From NCBI GenBank assembly GCA_016699695.1, contig CP065006.1:2976001-3040000 (forward strand): a stretch of DNA of 64,000 bases, read 5' to 3'. Every line of letters starts with the position of its first letter. Position 1 is the first letter of the stretch. Below the pieces are notes generated by a model, which saw only the letters and a program-made list of their open reading frames with translations, had not been told where the DNA came from and searched no databases. Shown here piece by piece: positions 44,694-54,440 of the stretch. The stretch is from Bacteroidota bacterium (lineage in GTDB: Bacteria; Bacteroidota; Bacteroidia; Bacteroidales; UBA10428). The position numbers were made by a program, and so were the translations under genes.

Positions 44694-45852
44694 TTAATTG
44701 TTGCTGGTTTTTAGCTAAGTAGGATTGATAAATTTTATGAAGTGCCATTGCGCTATTACGCCAGCTGTAATTCTCCTTAGCAAAATGCGTGATATATTCA
44801 TGTGGTGAGGGCGCTGGTGGACAGAATAGCACAATGGCTTTTTCGATCTGGGCAGCCAGGTCGGCAGTATTTTGTTTTTCGAAAAGCAATCCGGTTTTCC
44901 CGAGTTCGATGTCGTAAGGAAAACCTCCAAAATTTGGAGCTATTACTGGCTTGCCATAGGCATAAGAAATAAACATAACCCCACTTTGTGAGGCTTCGAG
45001 GTAGGGAAGCACTACCATGTCGGCAGCCTTATAATGTTGTTCTACTTCGGTGTCTTCGAGGTATTTTGTTGTGATCTGAATGTCGTTGGAGGAGATTCCT
45101 GCTCTTATTTGTTCAAAGCTATCCTGGTAGTCTTTGCTAACTTTCCCGGCCACCAGCAGCTTTAGGTTGGAATGTTTGGGTTTTAGCGTGTTAAAAGCCT
45201 CAATCAGTAGCGGCAGACCTTTGTATTGGGTGATGTAACCAAAAAAAAGAAGCACAATGTCTTTCTCCTTCAATTCCATGGCTTTTCGGCACGACTCTTT
45301 TGTGAGGTCTTCGCTTAACTGTAAAGAATACACACCATGCCTGACAACAGAAATTTTGTTTTCAGGTATTTTAAACTCGTTTTGTAAGCGCAGTTTGATG
45401 TATCCGGTATGAACTACCAGGTGGTCCATTTTACGGTAAATACGTTTGAAAAGCCTTCTCATTTTTGGTGTTTCCTGGCTGTGTGGCAATACATCATGCA
45501 CAGTATAAATCACAATCTTGCCCATTAGTTTTAGCAATGTGGGCAGCAAAATTCCATCGATGAAATAGAACCGTAACCATTGAATATGGTATACCTTCGA
45601 ATCGGTGTGTCGAATAAAATGCAATAGCCTGAGATAATACCTGAAAATTCGTTTTACCTTCTCAATTCTCCCAGCTTTTTCGTCATGAGATCCTCTTAAG
45701 TTGTGGTAATGAATTCGCCTATTTATAGGATAGTTTAAATAGATATCCGAACCAATAAAATCGACCTTTAAGCCTTCCTCATCGGCCAGTGCATTGATCA
45801 GGTTCACAGTATAATCTTCCTGAAATCCGTTGGCAATAATTGTTACACGCAT
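44686..45852 (-). CDS. Glycosyltransferase family 4
   Basis: A 388-residue GT-B fold glycosyltransferase (family GT4). The frame extends 4 codons upstream to a TTG, but the ATG at 45852 gives the clean start MRVTIIANGFQEDYTVNLI. The C-terminal half carries the nucleotide-sugar binding elements: LLFFGYITQYKGLPLLIEAF (about 210-229), KLLVAGKVSKD, and the EX7E-like region VVLPYLEASQSGVMFISYAYGKPVIAPNFGG near 290-320 (read in segments). There is no signal peptide, so it is cytoplasmic or peripheral. It overlaps the Wzy-like gene and lies 24 bases after the Wzc-like gene. Confidence 0.9.
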   Translation of the reverse strand: MRVTIIANGFQEDYTVNLINALADEEGLKVDFIGSDIYLNYPINRRIHYHNLRGSHDEKAGRIEKVKRIFRYYLRLLHFIRHTDSKVYHIQWLRFYFIDGILLPTLLKLMGKIVIYTVHDVLPHSQETPKMRRLFKRIYRKMDHLVVHTGYIKLRLQNEFKIPENKISVVRHGVYSLQLSEDLTKESCRKAMELKEKDIVLLFFGYITQYKGLPLLIEAFNTLKPKHSNLKLLVAGKVSKDYQDSFEQIRAGISSNDIQITTKYLEDTEVEQHYKAADMVVLPYLEASQSGVMFISYAYGKPVIAPNFGGFPYDIELGKTGLLFEKQNTADLAAQIEKAIVLFCPPAPSPHEYITHFAKENYSWRNSAMALHKIYQSYLAKNQQQLNV

Positions 45853-45876
45853 AGAAGTTTGCAAAATTGCTTGATT

Positions 45877-48330
45877 TTAGGATTTGGAAGTTTTCTTTAA
45901 GAATCGAACATTTAATAGTGCCTTTTTTGCATTGGCTCCCGGATGATAATACTTTTTATCGTAATAGTGTTTATACGATTGGCTATTAATATCAATGTCG
46001 TTTATTACAGCGGTAAGGTTTTCTATCTCGTTTCTTTTAAGGTTTTTAACGGTATTTCGGAATACTGTTTTAACCGACTTATTGTAACGCGCTATAAGGA
46101 TGTTGATATTGGCCATTTTCATCAGGAAGAGTGTTTCGGGTACAATTCCTACTGGTGCCGAATCTATTACCACGTTGTCGTAATAATTGAGCAGCAACTG
46201 AATCAATTCCTTCGTTTTTTCGCTGGCAATCAACACGCTTGGGTTTGGCGGTACGGGACCTGCTGTGATGATATCAAGATTCGGATCATCGGTTTTGATA
46301 ATCAGGTCTTCAATCAGGCTTTTATTAATTAGATACGAAGTAGTGCCAATCTGACTGTTCAATTTCATGGATTTACTGATGCTCGGGCGACGAAGGTCGT
46401 ATTCAATAAGAATTGTTTTTTTACCAAAAGAGGCAATGGTACCCGCAAGGTTAATTGCAGTAAAGGTTTTTCCCTCGCCACTTAGCGAGGAGGTAACTAC
46501 AATAATATTCTGATCGCGGCCTTTGATGAAAAAATCGAAGTTCATGTACAAGGAGCGGAACGACTCGGCAACGGCCGAATCGGCAGCGTTGCGCATTACA
46601 TTGGGCAGGCCGGTATCGTTATGGTAAATGTTGCCAAGAATGGGTATATCGCTTATCGATTCTATATCTTCGTGTCGGCTGATACGGTTATTGAGCATAT
46701 CGCGCAGGGTCAGGAAGGTGTATGGAAGGAAAATACCCATGATGATGGCAATTACCAGATTGATCTTCTTTTTGGGGCCAATAGGGTTGTAGCTTAATAC
46801 GCGTGCTGGGTCAACAATTTCGTAGTCCGGAAAATTCGAAGCACGGATAATTTGCGATTCGGCTCGTTTCTGTAGCAAAAAGGTATAGATCTCGTCGTTT
46901 ATCTCGAATTCGCGTTCAATGCCTTTGAGTTGGAGTTCTGTTCTTGGCATACCCGATATTTGTGCCGAAAGTTTATTGATCCGGTATTCGATTTCATTCA
47001 AACTGATTTTTAGGGTATTCAGGCTGTTTTCGACATTGTCGGAAATACTTTCGAGGGTTCCCCTTATTTGCCTGTCGATGTCTTCGAGAAAAATATTGTT
47101 GTTGGTTTTATCGTCCAGTAAACGGGTACGTTCGGCATTAAGGGTGAGTAAGTTACTGATGAGTTCAGTTAAAACGGGGTCGACAATATTCATGGTCGAT
47201 GGGGTTTTGAGCCGCGAAATATCCTGGCTCTTCACCACATATGTTTTCAAGTATTCGTAATAGCGAATTTGCACTTCGGTTTGTGCCTTTTGTGATTCAA
47301 GTTCATTCAGCATTCTCAATACTTCCTGCCCTTGAAAACTTAAATCCATCACTTGGTTCGATGACCTGAAATTGCGAAGGTTAGCTTCTGCTTTTACGAG
47401 CGAGTCAGATATATCAGCAATTTGTCCATCGATAAAATCGATGGTGCTCAGGGCTACCTTATTTTTCTTTTCCACATTTACATCGAGGTATAAATTGGTC
47501 AGTTCGTTCAGAAAATCTGAGATCTTTTCAATATTGCCCCCTGTAAGGGATATTCGTATCAGAGTGGCCTGTGGCTTCACCAATTCTGCCCGCATTTTTT
47601 GCTGGTATTCCGCTGTTAGGTGGTTAAGGTTGTTCATTTGAAAATAAAATACCTTGCCATAGGATTGAGGTGTAAGTGCCTGAGTAGAGCTTATTTCGAA
47701 CGAAAAATAGGGATGCTGCAAGCGTTCATTGAATTTTAGGGTGTCATGAATCACATAGCCTTCGATGATATTAAGCTGTTTGTTATCGATGTAATTGAAT
47801 AATGGTTTTGCTTCTGATTTGCTGGTTAAGACATATCTTTTTTCGTCAAGAATTTTTACTTCGAACAGGCTGTATACTACCTGAGGGTGAGACTTGTCGA
47901 GAGTTACTTTAAATGGAAGGTTCGTGTGAACATCTTCGAGGTATTTGGTATTACCACCCAGGTATTTTTTTGGAAAACTGGAATATTTCCTATAATACGA
48001 GACCTGATAATTAAGGCGCATAAGGGCTTCGCGCACTAAACCAAACGAATTGAACAATTCAAGCTGGTTTTCCATGTCGGTTTGGTTGCCCATAAAACTA
48101 AAACCTTGCAATACATCGGGGCCAGAAAGGAGATTAGTTCGGTCTTGCTCCGAGAAGTAAATGGTTGTACTGTTGCGGTATATCGGTTTGGCAAGCATGT
48201 TCATTAACACAGCAAAAAACAAAAAGATACCCACTGTAACAAGGTATACTTTCTTATAATTTAAGAGGGTGTCAATTATTTTTTGAAAATCTGTACCGGT
48301 TTTAAGAATATCTTCAGATCGTTTTTCCAT
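45877..48330 (-). CDS. Wzc-like polysaccharide co-polymerase and BY-type tyrosine kinase
   Basis: An 817-residue inner-membrane protein that controls chain length and export of the polysaccharide. A Wzz domain with membrane segment (about 30-48) and a long coiled-coil periplasmic part (GNVRP-like GNKKN region) leads to a second membrane segment (INLVIAIIMGIFLPYTFLTL, about 523-542). The cytoplasmic kinase domain (about 585-780) has Walker A SSLSGEGKTFTA near 612-623. The Walker A' region reads ILIEYDLRRP, where the first acidic position is Glu instead of the usual Asp. The C-terminus is tyrosine-rich (YKHYYDKKYYHPG), the usual autophosphorylation cluster. Its start directly follows the Wza-like stop, the normal wza-wzc order. 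Confidence 0.93.
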   Translation of the reverse strand: MEKRSEDILKTGTDFQKIIDTLLNYKKVYLVTVGIFLFFAVLMNMLAKPIYRNSTTIYFSEQDRTNLLSGPDVLQGFSFMGNQTDMENQLELFNSFGLVREALMRLNYQVSYYRKYSSFPKKYLGGNTKYLEDVHTNLPFKVTLDKSHPQVVYSLFEVKILDEKRYVLTSKSEAKPLFNYIDNKQLNIIEGYVIHDTLKFNERLQHPYFSFEISSTQALTPQSYGKVFYFQMNNLNHLTAEYQQKMRAELVKPQATLIRISLTGGNIEKISDFLNELTNLYLDVNVEKKNKVALSTIDFIDGQIADISDSLVKAEANLRNFRSSNQVMDLSFQGQEVLRMLNELESQKAQTEVQIRYYEYLKTYVVKSQDISRLKTPSTMNIVDPVLTELISNLLTLNAERTRLLDDKTNNNIFLEDIDRQIRGTLESISDNVENSLNTLKISLNEIEYRINKLSAQISGMPRTELQLKGIEREFEINDEIYTFLLQKRAESQIIRASNFPDYEIVDPARVLSYNPIGPKKKINLVIAIIMGIFLPYTFLTLRDMLNNRISRHEDIESISDIPILGNIYHNDTGLPNVMRNAADSAVAESFRSLYMNFDFFIKGRDQNIIVVTSSLSGEGKTFTAINLAGTIASFGKKTILIEYDLRRPSISKSMKLNSQIGTTSYLINKSLIEDLIIKTDDPNLDIITAGPVPPNPSVLIASEKTKELIQLLLNYYDNVVIDSAPVGIVPETLFLMKMANINILIARYNKSVKTVFRNTVKNLKRNEIENLTAVINDIDINSQSYKHYYDKKYYHPGANAKKALLNVRFLKKTSKS

Positions 48331-49113
48331 TTAATTCGGAATTAAGTTAAAGGTGGTAATAATAAGGGCAAGTGTTGTAAGAGAAGATAGGATTATGGAC
48401 AGACTGTTGTAACTTCTTAAACTGGAATACTTTGCTTTAATAGGTTCTATCATTATCACATCGTTAGGCTGAAGGTAATACATTGCAGATTCTACAATGT
48501 CCTTTTGTGTTAAATCAAGTACATAAAATTTAATTTCGTCGTTCATCTCTCGCAAAAGTGTAACATTGGTAAGGTTGCCATAACTGGCCACGCCGCCAGC
48601 AAGCCCAAGTGCCTGAAAGCAACTTATTTTATCGTCGTAATACACATATTCTCCGGGTCGGTTCACTTCGCCTAAAATGGTGATGGTATTGCCAACAAAC
48701 CTTACTGTAACAGAAATATTCTTTAAAAAACGGCTTAGCTGACTTTGAATCTCGGTTTGGGCCTCCTTTAACGTAAGATTGCTGACCATAATCGGGCCTG
48801 TAAAAGGAAGGTTAAGAAATCCTGAATCATTGACTGTGTAGCTGATTAAACGAGGGTCGACATTGGCAATGGAACTGTACCCTTCAGAAAACAAAGCTTG
48901 TGTCCGCTCGTCGGTACTGTATACTTTAATGTACAGGTTATCATATGGAAGTATTTCTTTCTCGTTATAAAGGGTATTATAGAGTAAACTATCGTTGTAA
49001 AGTTGGGGTTCGTGCACCAGTTTTAGTTTCTGATGAGGTATGCACGATTGCATGACCCATAAGATGAGCAAAAGCACAAAGCTATTGCGAAGCAGGTGGT
49101 TTGAATGTTTCAT
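48331..49113 (-). CDS. Polysaccharide export lipoprotein (Wza-like)
   Basis: A 260-residue outer-membrane-directed lipoprotein of the polysaccharide export family. I start at the ATG at 49113; an ATG 18 bases upstream is possible. The signal peptide has its lipobox Cys at 24 (LILWVMQSC). A Poly_export domain follows (ILPYDNLYIKVYSTDERT ... GFLNLPFTGPIMVSNLTLKEAQTEIQ, in segments) and then an SLBB-type domain (ITILGEVNRPGEYVYYDDKISCFQAL). A hydrophobic C-terminal helix (LSIILSSLTTLALIITTF) resembles the segment that spans the outer membrane in Wza. It pairs with the adjacent Wzc-like protein to form the export channel. Confidence 0.92.
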   Translation of the reverse strand: MKHSNHLLRNSFVLLLILWVMQSCIPHQKLKLVHEPQLYNDSLLYNTLYNEKEILPYDNLYIKVYSTDERTQALFSEGYSSIANVDPRLISYTVNDSGFLNLPFTGPIMVSNLTLKEAQTEIQSQLSRFLKNISVTVRFVGNTITILGEVNRPGEYVYYDDKISCFQALGLAGGVASYGNLTNVTLLREMNDEIKFYVLDLTQKDIVESAMYYLQPNDVIMIEPIKAKYSSLRSYNSLSIILSSLTTLALIITTFNLIPN

Positions 49114-49185
49114 AGGGTTTTCTTCTATCATTGCCCGTAAATATATGAATTTCGTAGTTATAGCTTGTAGCTGTTTTTTAGGGAA

Positions 49186-49932
49186 TTACTGATTTTTTAC
49201 AGAATATTTTAAGCGTATTATGTACATGAAAAATACAAAGTTTCCTACAAAATAGCGCTTGAACAAGCGCTTGGGCTCGTGTATAAAACGATAAAACCAT
49301 TCCATCTTTATTTTTTGAATCCAAAGTGGTGCCCTTTTTACCTTGCCGGCAATAAAATCGACAATGGCCCCACCTCCAATAGCCAGTTTGAGTTGGTTGA
49401 ATCTTTCGAGGTTTTCCATGATCCATATCTCCTGTCTTGGCACTCCCATGCCCACAATTAACAGGTTCGCTTGTGAGTTATTGATTTCAGTTATAATTTT
49501 TTCATTTTCAGCTGAATCGAAATACCCACTGTGACTACCGACAATTTTTATCCCGGGGTGTTTTTTTTCTAATACCTCTTTGGTTTTTTCAATCACACCC
49601 GGTTGTCCCCCTAACAGAAAGAACTTTTTATTCTGATTATAAGCCATTTCAATAATTTTCGGAATCAGGTCGGTGCCATTCATATTTTCAGGTAGGCTGA
49701 TACCGCTATATCTTGCTGCGAGTTCAATACCAATGCCATCGTTTAGTACTAAATCGGCTTTGTCAAGACAAATTTTGTAGGCTTCATTTTTTTGAGCCAT
49801 ATTAAAACAATGCGCATTGATAAAGAAAAGGGTGCGGCATTGTTTACCCATCAAAAAATCCGAACAAATTTCGAGACATTTTGGCGTGTCCAGTATATTA
49901 AGGCTAAGGTTGTAAAAGCTGGTTTTTTGCAT
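49186..49932 (-). CDS. WecG/TagA/CpsF family glycosyltransferase
   Basis: A 248-residue glycosyltransferase of family GT26. Members add ManNAc, ManNAcA or related sugars to a lipid-linked acceptor. Family features are CRTLFFINAHCFNMAQKNE near 32-50, DLVLNDGIGIELAARYSG near 76-93 (the catalytic-type Asp), KKFFLLGGQPGVIEKTKEVLE and LLIVGMGVPRQEIWI. It ends with the basic amphipathic tail that binds membrane in TagA (RAPLWIQKIKMEWFYRFIHEP, read in segments). A GATCTTTG element at 49983-49990 (minus strand) is a one-mismatch promoter candidate. The gap to the Wza-like gene is 72 bases. Confidence 0.92.
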   Translation of the reverse strand: MQKTSFYNLSLNILDTPKCLEICSDFLMGKQCRTLFFINAHCFNMAQKNEAYKICLDKADLVLNDGIGIELAARYSGISLPENMNGTDLIPKIIEMAYNQNKKFFLLGGQPGVIEKTKEVLEKKHPGIKIVGSHSGYFDSAENEKIITEINNSQANLLIVGMGVPRQEIWIMENLERFNQLKLAIGGGAIVDFIAGKVKRAPLWIQKIKMEWFYRFIHEPKRLFKRYFVGNFVFFMYIIRLKYSVKNQ

Positions 49933-50092
49933 AAAGTAGAAATAGGATTCTATTTAAGCCTTTCTATGACTTGATTTTGGCGCAAAGATCGAAAAATTGA
50001 CTGGAAGGCACAGGTATTTTTGACGAATTACATGCTTTACTTTATGGATGTTATCTACCTAAAAAAAGTTATGTGAACAAGGATTGTTTTAA

Positions 50093-50983
50093 TTATACAT
50101 TTTTACTGCCTGCAAACATGTATCCCTTTATCCAATAGATAAGTCCAATTTTAAAGTTGACTATACTTTTCAGGAACAATTTCCGGTGCTCAGGGCCTGC
50201 TTTAAAAACCCGTTGGCTTATTCTGAAAAGTTTAATTAAAAACACCATAGGAGCAGTAAGTAAGGGAAATATTCCTTTATACATCGTGCTGTTATAGTAT
50301 TGTCGTCTGTATACCAAAACGTACCTTCCTAAAAGTTCCTGGTTGCGGTAAAATTTCTTTTTGTCGGTGCGGAAAATATGATACACCATGGCTTGCGGCT
50401 GAAATTCCAGGCGGGCATATTTACCTGTCTTTAAACAAAAGAGGGTATCTTCCGACGCTCTTACCTCCGGAAACCCTCCTGCACTGTCGAATAGTTGTTT
50501 GTCGCAAAATAGGTTACACGAGGGGAAAAAGCTTCGCTCATTGGATACGCCAACAGGAAGGTATTCGTTAAACTGAAGGTAATATTGTGCAATGGCAATT
50601 TTATTGTTAAGCTGAAATTCGGGTAGTTTGTAACTTCCGCCACCAATCAGGATACCTCTTTCCGAAGCCTCGAGAATAGTCGAAATCCAATTCTTATCCG
50701 GGTAAGCATCTGAATCGATAAAAGCCAACACATCGCCTGAAGCTTGTTTTGCGCCAATGTTACGTTGTATGGCAGGTATTACCCTTATTCCGGAAGTAAT
50801 CAATCGGTATCCTTTCCCCTTGAAGTTTTCAAGGTACTCTTTGGTAAGCTGATCATCAGAAGAATCGACCACAATGACTTCTTTGATACGTTCGAAATTG
50901 CTTAATGCAAAAATATGTTCGAGGGTGTAAGAAATGGTTTCAATAGAATTATAAGATGGGATAATGATGGAAATGCTTTTCAT
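50093..50983 (-). CDS. Glycosyltransferase family 2
   Basis: A 296-residue GT-A fold glycosyltransferase. I start at the ATG at 50983 (MKSISIIIPSYNSIETISYTL); the frame extends upstream only to a TTG. Motifs are EVIVVDSSDDQLT (about 34-46), DVLAFIDSDAYPDKNWI with the DSD metal site near 85, and GGFPEVRASEDTLFCLK near 170, the ED of the catalytic base region. The C-terminal part has one or two amphipathic or hydrophobic stretches (GIFPLLTAPMVFLIKLF). It has its own well-formed promoter box and lies downstream of the GH9 gene's hairpin, so it may form a separate unit. Confidence 0.9.
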   Translation of the reverse strand: MKSISIIIPSYNSIETISYTLEHIFALSNFERIKEVIVVDSSDDQLTKEYLENFKGKGYRLITSGIRVIPAIQRNIGAKQASGDVLAFIDSDAYPDKNWISTILEASERGILIGGGSYKLPEFQLNNKIAIAQYYLQFNEYLPVGVSNERSFFPSCNLFCDKQLFDSAGGFPEVRASEDTLFCLKTGKYARLEFQPQAMVYHIFRTDKKKFYRNQELLGRYVLVYRRQYYNSTMYKGIFPLLTAPMVFLIKLFRISQRVFKAGPEHRKLFLKSIVNFKIGLIYWIKGYMFAGSKNV

Positions 50984-51042
50984 AGAGGATATAGTAGAGG
51001 TTTGATTGCTTGGCAAACTTAGGAAAGAGTTTAGTACAGATG

Positions 51043-51050
51043 CAAAGATA
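51043..51050 (-). promoter_or_regulatory. Candidate -7 promoter box for the GT2 gene
   Basis: TATCTTTG on the minus strand matches TAnnTTTG exactly. The transcript would start near 51037, about 54 bases before the GT2 start. The -33 position has TTTTC instead of TTTG and falls inside the GH9 terminator hairpin. Confidence 0.5.
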
Positions 51051-51053
51051 CAA

Positions 51054-51090
51054 GAAATCCTCTCCCCGAAAATTTCGGAGAGAGGATTTC
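51054..51090 (-). terminator. Hairpin terminator after the GH9 gene
   Basis: GAAATCCTCTC pairs with GAGAGGATTTC (11 bp). Inside it a further stem from CCGAAA and TTTCGG gives about 17 pairs with one mismatch. The T-run beyond it on the minus strand is weak. It lies 62 bases after the GH9 stop. Confidence 0.75.
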
Positions 51091-51152
51091 AGAATTGATT
51101 TTATATACAACCTGTTTCAACTGGTGAACAGGTATGTCTTTTCTTCGAATGC

Positions 51153-54100
51153 TTATTTTATTACCAGCGATTGCGATATCATCTGACTTTCAGAAAGTAC
51201 CTGAACCAGGTAGTTTCCAGCAGGGAAACTAACATCTATGGTTTGAATTCCTTTAGCCATTTGCTGCTGGTAAACGATTTGGCCATTCATGCCTATTATC
51301 CTTACATTCGAATCTTCTTTTAAGTCTACAAAGAAGCTTACCTGAGCCGGATTGGGGAATACTTCCAGGATATCTTCTTTACTTATCTCTTTGCCAGCCG
51401 ATGTATTTTGGTTGGCATAAAGTTTCAATTCAGAATAAGAGTTTACATTGTCGTTTGAAGTTCCCTGGCCAACCAGTTTAAAATAGTTGAATGTGGTTTC
51501 TGCCTTGGTGCTTGGAAGGTCGAATACCTGATAGTCTTCCGATAGGCCACATGATTCTTCCTGGCCCATTACAAGTTCCCAGTCTATTCCATCTTGCGAA
51601 GCATATACCTCGAAATAAGCATTGTTCTCGATACCGTTTTTTACACTTAGTTTGAAGTGATTGATTTCAACAGGGGTGGCTGTCTTTACAACGAGCCATT
51701 GTTCGCTTCCTCTGATTTGCCATGCAGTAGATTTGTTGTTGTCTATTACATTCTCCGGATAGTTATTGCCTTCGTAACCACTCGCATTCACCGATACAAT
51801 TTGTATTTCGCTTAACTCGGGTTTATAAGGCAAAATGGTAATTTCAACTTCTCTCAGGCTGCTTATGCTACCGTCATTTGTTTCGATCTGGAATTTGTAT
51901 GGCGTAGGCTCTGTTACTTCTGGTGCCAGGAAAGAAATAGACGGTGTTGTATTCGAAGAGATAAATACATTTTCTTCTGTTGACCAGTTAAAACTCAATG
52001 CATCGCCATCAGGATCGTAAGAGTCAGATGCATCTATGGAGGTTACATAACCGCTGTATGCATTGATGTCGTATTGAATGGTTACTACCGGAGCAGTATT
52101 TCCTCCACTTGTTTGAGCAGGATTTATAGTGATGCTTACCGTTCTGTTTGAAGTGGCTTCACCATCGGACAATGCCAGGCTTACACTCACAACTGTTGCT
52201 GCGGTTACTTCAGGAGCAACAAAAGAAGTGGAGGCTCCATTTGTGCTGCTCAGGCTTACTGATGGGCTGTTAGTCTGCCAGCTGTAAGTAAGCGCATCGC
52301 TATCGGCATCGAAACTACCTGCCGCATTGAGTGTTACAGTCTGACCGCTTTGTGCACTGCTCATATAGTCTAATACAATAACCGGTGCATTGTTGGGTGT
52401 AACTGTTGTAGGATTTACTGTTATTGTTATGTTTCTTGTCGAAACAGCCTCGCCATCGCTTACAGATAAGGTAATGCTAAGTGCTGTTGCGCTGCTCACT
52501 GTAGGTGCTACAAAACTTGTTTGCGATGCTGAGGTGGAGCTGAACACAATTCCATCGGCAGAGGACCAGGTATAAGTAAGGTTATCTCCGTCGTTGTCAA
52601 AGGTTCCAGATGCATCTAAGTTTACTGTTTGTCCACTTTCAGTTGTTTCATTGTAATTAATCAGTATAACTGGAGCACTGTTTGCCGGAGGCGGAGGTGG
52701 GGTTACACCTTCCATAATTGAAGTAATTGTGTGGGCTGCATACATCAGTGGAGCATTCCAGTTTATGGTTATTTCGTTGGTTGCCCAGCTTCTTTTATCG
52801 TCGATGTATTTCTTAGCCGGAAGCTCCGAAGGATAGCTTAATCCGTCACTTGCCCAGGGATTGGGACCTCCAACCAGAAATCCTGGCACTGGTTCGTCGA
52901 TGTTGTCAGAACCAGATTGACGGTGGTGTATGTTTCGAGCGTAGTCTGTGCCAATTCCTGAAACAAAGGATTTATTAAGAGGGTTTTTTCCTAACAGATA
53001 ATCCATATTCGCTATGGCTGCATCTAAATATCCTGAAGTGCTATCGATACGGTGTCCATCCAGTAACATCATGGCCTGATTTGCTACTATGGCATTGCTA
53101 CCCCAGGTAAAATCCCAATCGTACATCCCCATGGAGGTATTGTAGGCTGACCGATTGTATTCGGCAGTGATATCGTTACACAGATTGATTAACTCCGATT
53201 CGTAAAATGTTTTGTCAGAGGCCGATAGTTGGCTGCTGTTGGTAATGAGCGATAGCAAACCGAGTGTGTTTGTTTTTTGCCAGTTTGGTACACTAATGTC
53301 ATTCCAGTCGCCCTGTCTGATTCCAATACGGTCGTAGAACTGCGATTCGCCGGTAGTAATGTACAATTCTGCAGCCGCCCATTTGAATTCATCGGTAAAG
53401 GTATCGTCGGGGTAATCGCCGGTTTCAATGTAAGGGCTAAAGTTTTGGTTCATCTCATTCTGGTCGAAATGGATGTTGGGGTTGGCATTGGCCCAGGTCC
53501 AGGCACTGCGGGCAGCTGCCAGACAGGTAGCTGAAAATCCAGGCAATTCAGTTTCGAAATCGGCAAAAATACGGGCCGACATGGCCATAATGGCAGCAAA
53601 ATCGAGGGTGGAAGCTGTTGATTTTTGTACAACATACCTTGCTGTAGTAGCATCTTCGGGCATGGCCCAACCATCCATATCCTGGTTAGTTGTTTTAAAG
53701 TATACGCCACCATCGTTAGGATCCTGCATGGACATCATCCACTCGATATTATAGAGCGCTTCGTCGAGTATATCAGGGATGCTGTTGCCGCTTTCCGGAA
53801 TATTCAAATCGATATTGGTAAAATAATACGGCATGGTTTCGTATAGGTGCAAAAAGGTAAAGGTTGAAATGCCAGCATTCACAATGTATTTATTGTAATC
53901 GGCTGCATCGTACCATCCTTTTGAAGTGTTAATAAGAGTGTTGGCAGGTCTTTGAGGCGTAGCAGCAGAGGCATGCACAATAACCTGGTCGTCGGGATGT
54001 CCGGCAGCACGGTGCCAAATGCCAGCATACGTTTCGGGCAAATCGGTAGAAGCCCGTTGGTAATAGTATGCTTTGGTGCTTACAATGGCAAGGTCAGTGT

Positions 54101-54440
54101 ACAAATCGCTACTAATAACAAAATCGTAGGATTTACCCAAATCCGAAACTACCACATAATAGTTGCCCGGTGAAGTATAGCTGCTAAAGTCGGCTATCCT
54201 TACATTCTCGTCGGAGTAGGACCAGTATTTAGCTGCATTTAAATTGCCGTTGAAAACAACAGTCTGGGTAGTGGCATCTACCACTGAGAAGGTTGAGCCA
54301 GATGTGCCCCTTACAATGGCTACTTTTTTGGCTGATGGAAAATAGCCCAGCTGATTAATCCGAATCTGGCTGGTAAGTGATTGCCCTGAAACCATTAGTG
54401 GTAGAAGGCTTGCAAGTAAAATGGTAAATCTAATTCGCAT
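51153..54440 (-). CDS. Secreted GH9 endoglucanase with PKD-like, discoidin-like and T9SS type A domains
   Basis: A 1095-residue secreted glycoside hydrolase; GH9 enzymes are mostly endo-beta-1,4-glucanases. The order is signal peptide (to about 20), Ig-like CelD N-terminal domain (about 22-110: IRINQLGYFPSAKKVAIV), GH9 catalytic domain (about 115-570), three PKD/cadherin-like repeats (about 590-865, each with SGQTV..DASG/AAGSFD.D.D.LTY.W), an F5/8 type C-like domain (about 875-1005) and a type A Por sorting tail (EVFPNPA ... GNYLVQVLSES). Catalytic features are GWYDAADYNKYI near 177-188, HHRQSG, and the acid-base Glu in TNEITINWNAPL. It sits inside the polysaccharide locus on the same strand, so it may trim or release the cell's own polymer, or act on plant-type glucans. 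Confidence 0.93.
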   Translation of the reverse strand: MRIRFTILLASLLPLMVSGQSLTSQIRINQLGYFPSAKKVAIVRGTSGSTFSVVDATTQTVVFNGNLNAAKYWSYSDENVRIADFSSYTSPGNYYVVVSDLGKSYDFVISSDLYTDLAIVSTKAYYYQRASTDLPETYAGIWHRAAGHPDDQVIVHASAATPQRPANTLINTSKGWYDAADYNKYIVNAGISTFTFLHLYETMPYYFTNIDLNIPESGNSIPDILDEALYNIEWMMSMQDPNDGGVYFKTTNQDMDGWAMPEDATTARYVVQKSTASTLDFAAIMAMSARIFADFETELPGFSATCLAAARSAWTWANANPNIHFDQNEMNQNFSPYIETGDYPDDTFTDEFKWAAAELYITTGESQFYDRIGIRQGDWNDISVPNWQKTNTLGLLSLITNSSQLSASDKTFYESELINLCNDITAEYNRSAYNTSMGMYDWDFTWGSNAIVANQAMMLLDGHRIDSTSGYLDAAIANMDYLLGKNPLNKSFVSGIGTDYARNIHHRQSGSDNIDEPVPGFLVGGPNPWASDGLSYPSELPAKKYIDDKRSWATNEITINWNAPLMYAAHTITSIMEGVTPPPPPANSAPVILINYNETTESGQTVNLDASGTFDNDGDNLTYTWSSADGIVFSSTSASQTSFVAPTVSSATALSITLSVSDGEAVSTRNITITVNPTTVTPNNAPVIVLDYMSSAQSGQTVTLNAAGSFDADSDALTYSWQTNSPSVSLSSTNGASTSFVAPEVTAATVVSVSLALSDGEATSNRTVSITINPAQTSGGNTAPVVTIQYDINAYSGYVTSIDASDSYDPDGDALSFNWSTEENVFISSNTTPSISFLAPEVTEPTPYKFQIETNDGSISSLREVEITILPYKPELSEIQIVSVNASGYEGNNYPENVIDNNKSTAWQIRGSEQWLVVKTATPVEINHFKLSVKNGIENNAYFEVYASQDGIDWELVMGQEESCGLSEDYQVFDLPSTKAETTFNYFKLVGQGTSNDNVNSYSELKLYANQNTSAGKEISKEDILEVFPNPAQVSFFVDLKEDSNVRIIGMNGQIVYQQQMAKGIQTIDVSFPAGNYLVQVLSESQMISQSLVIK

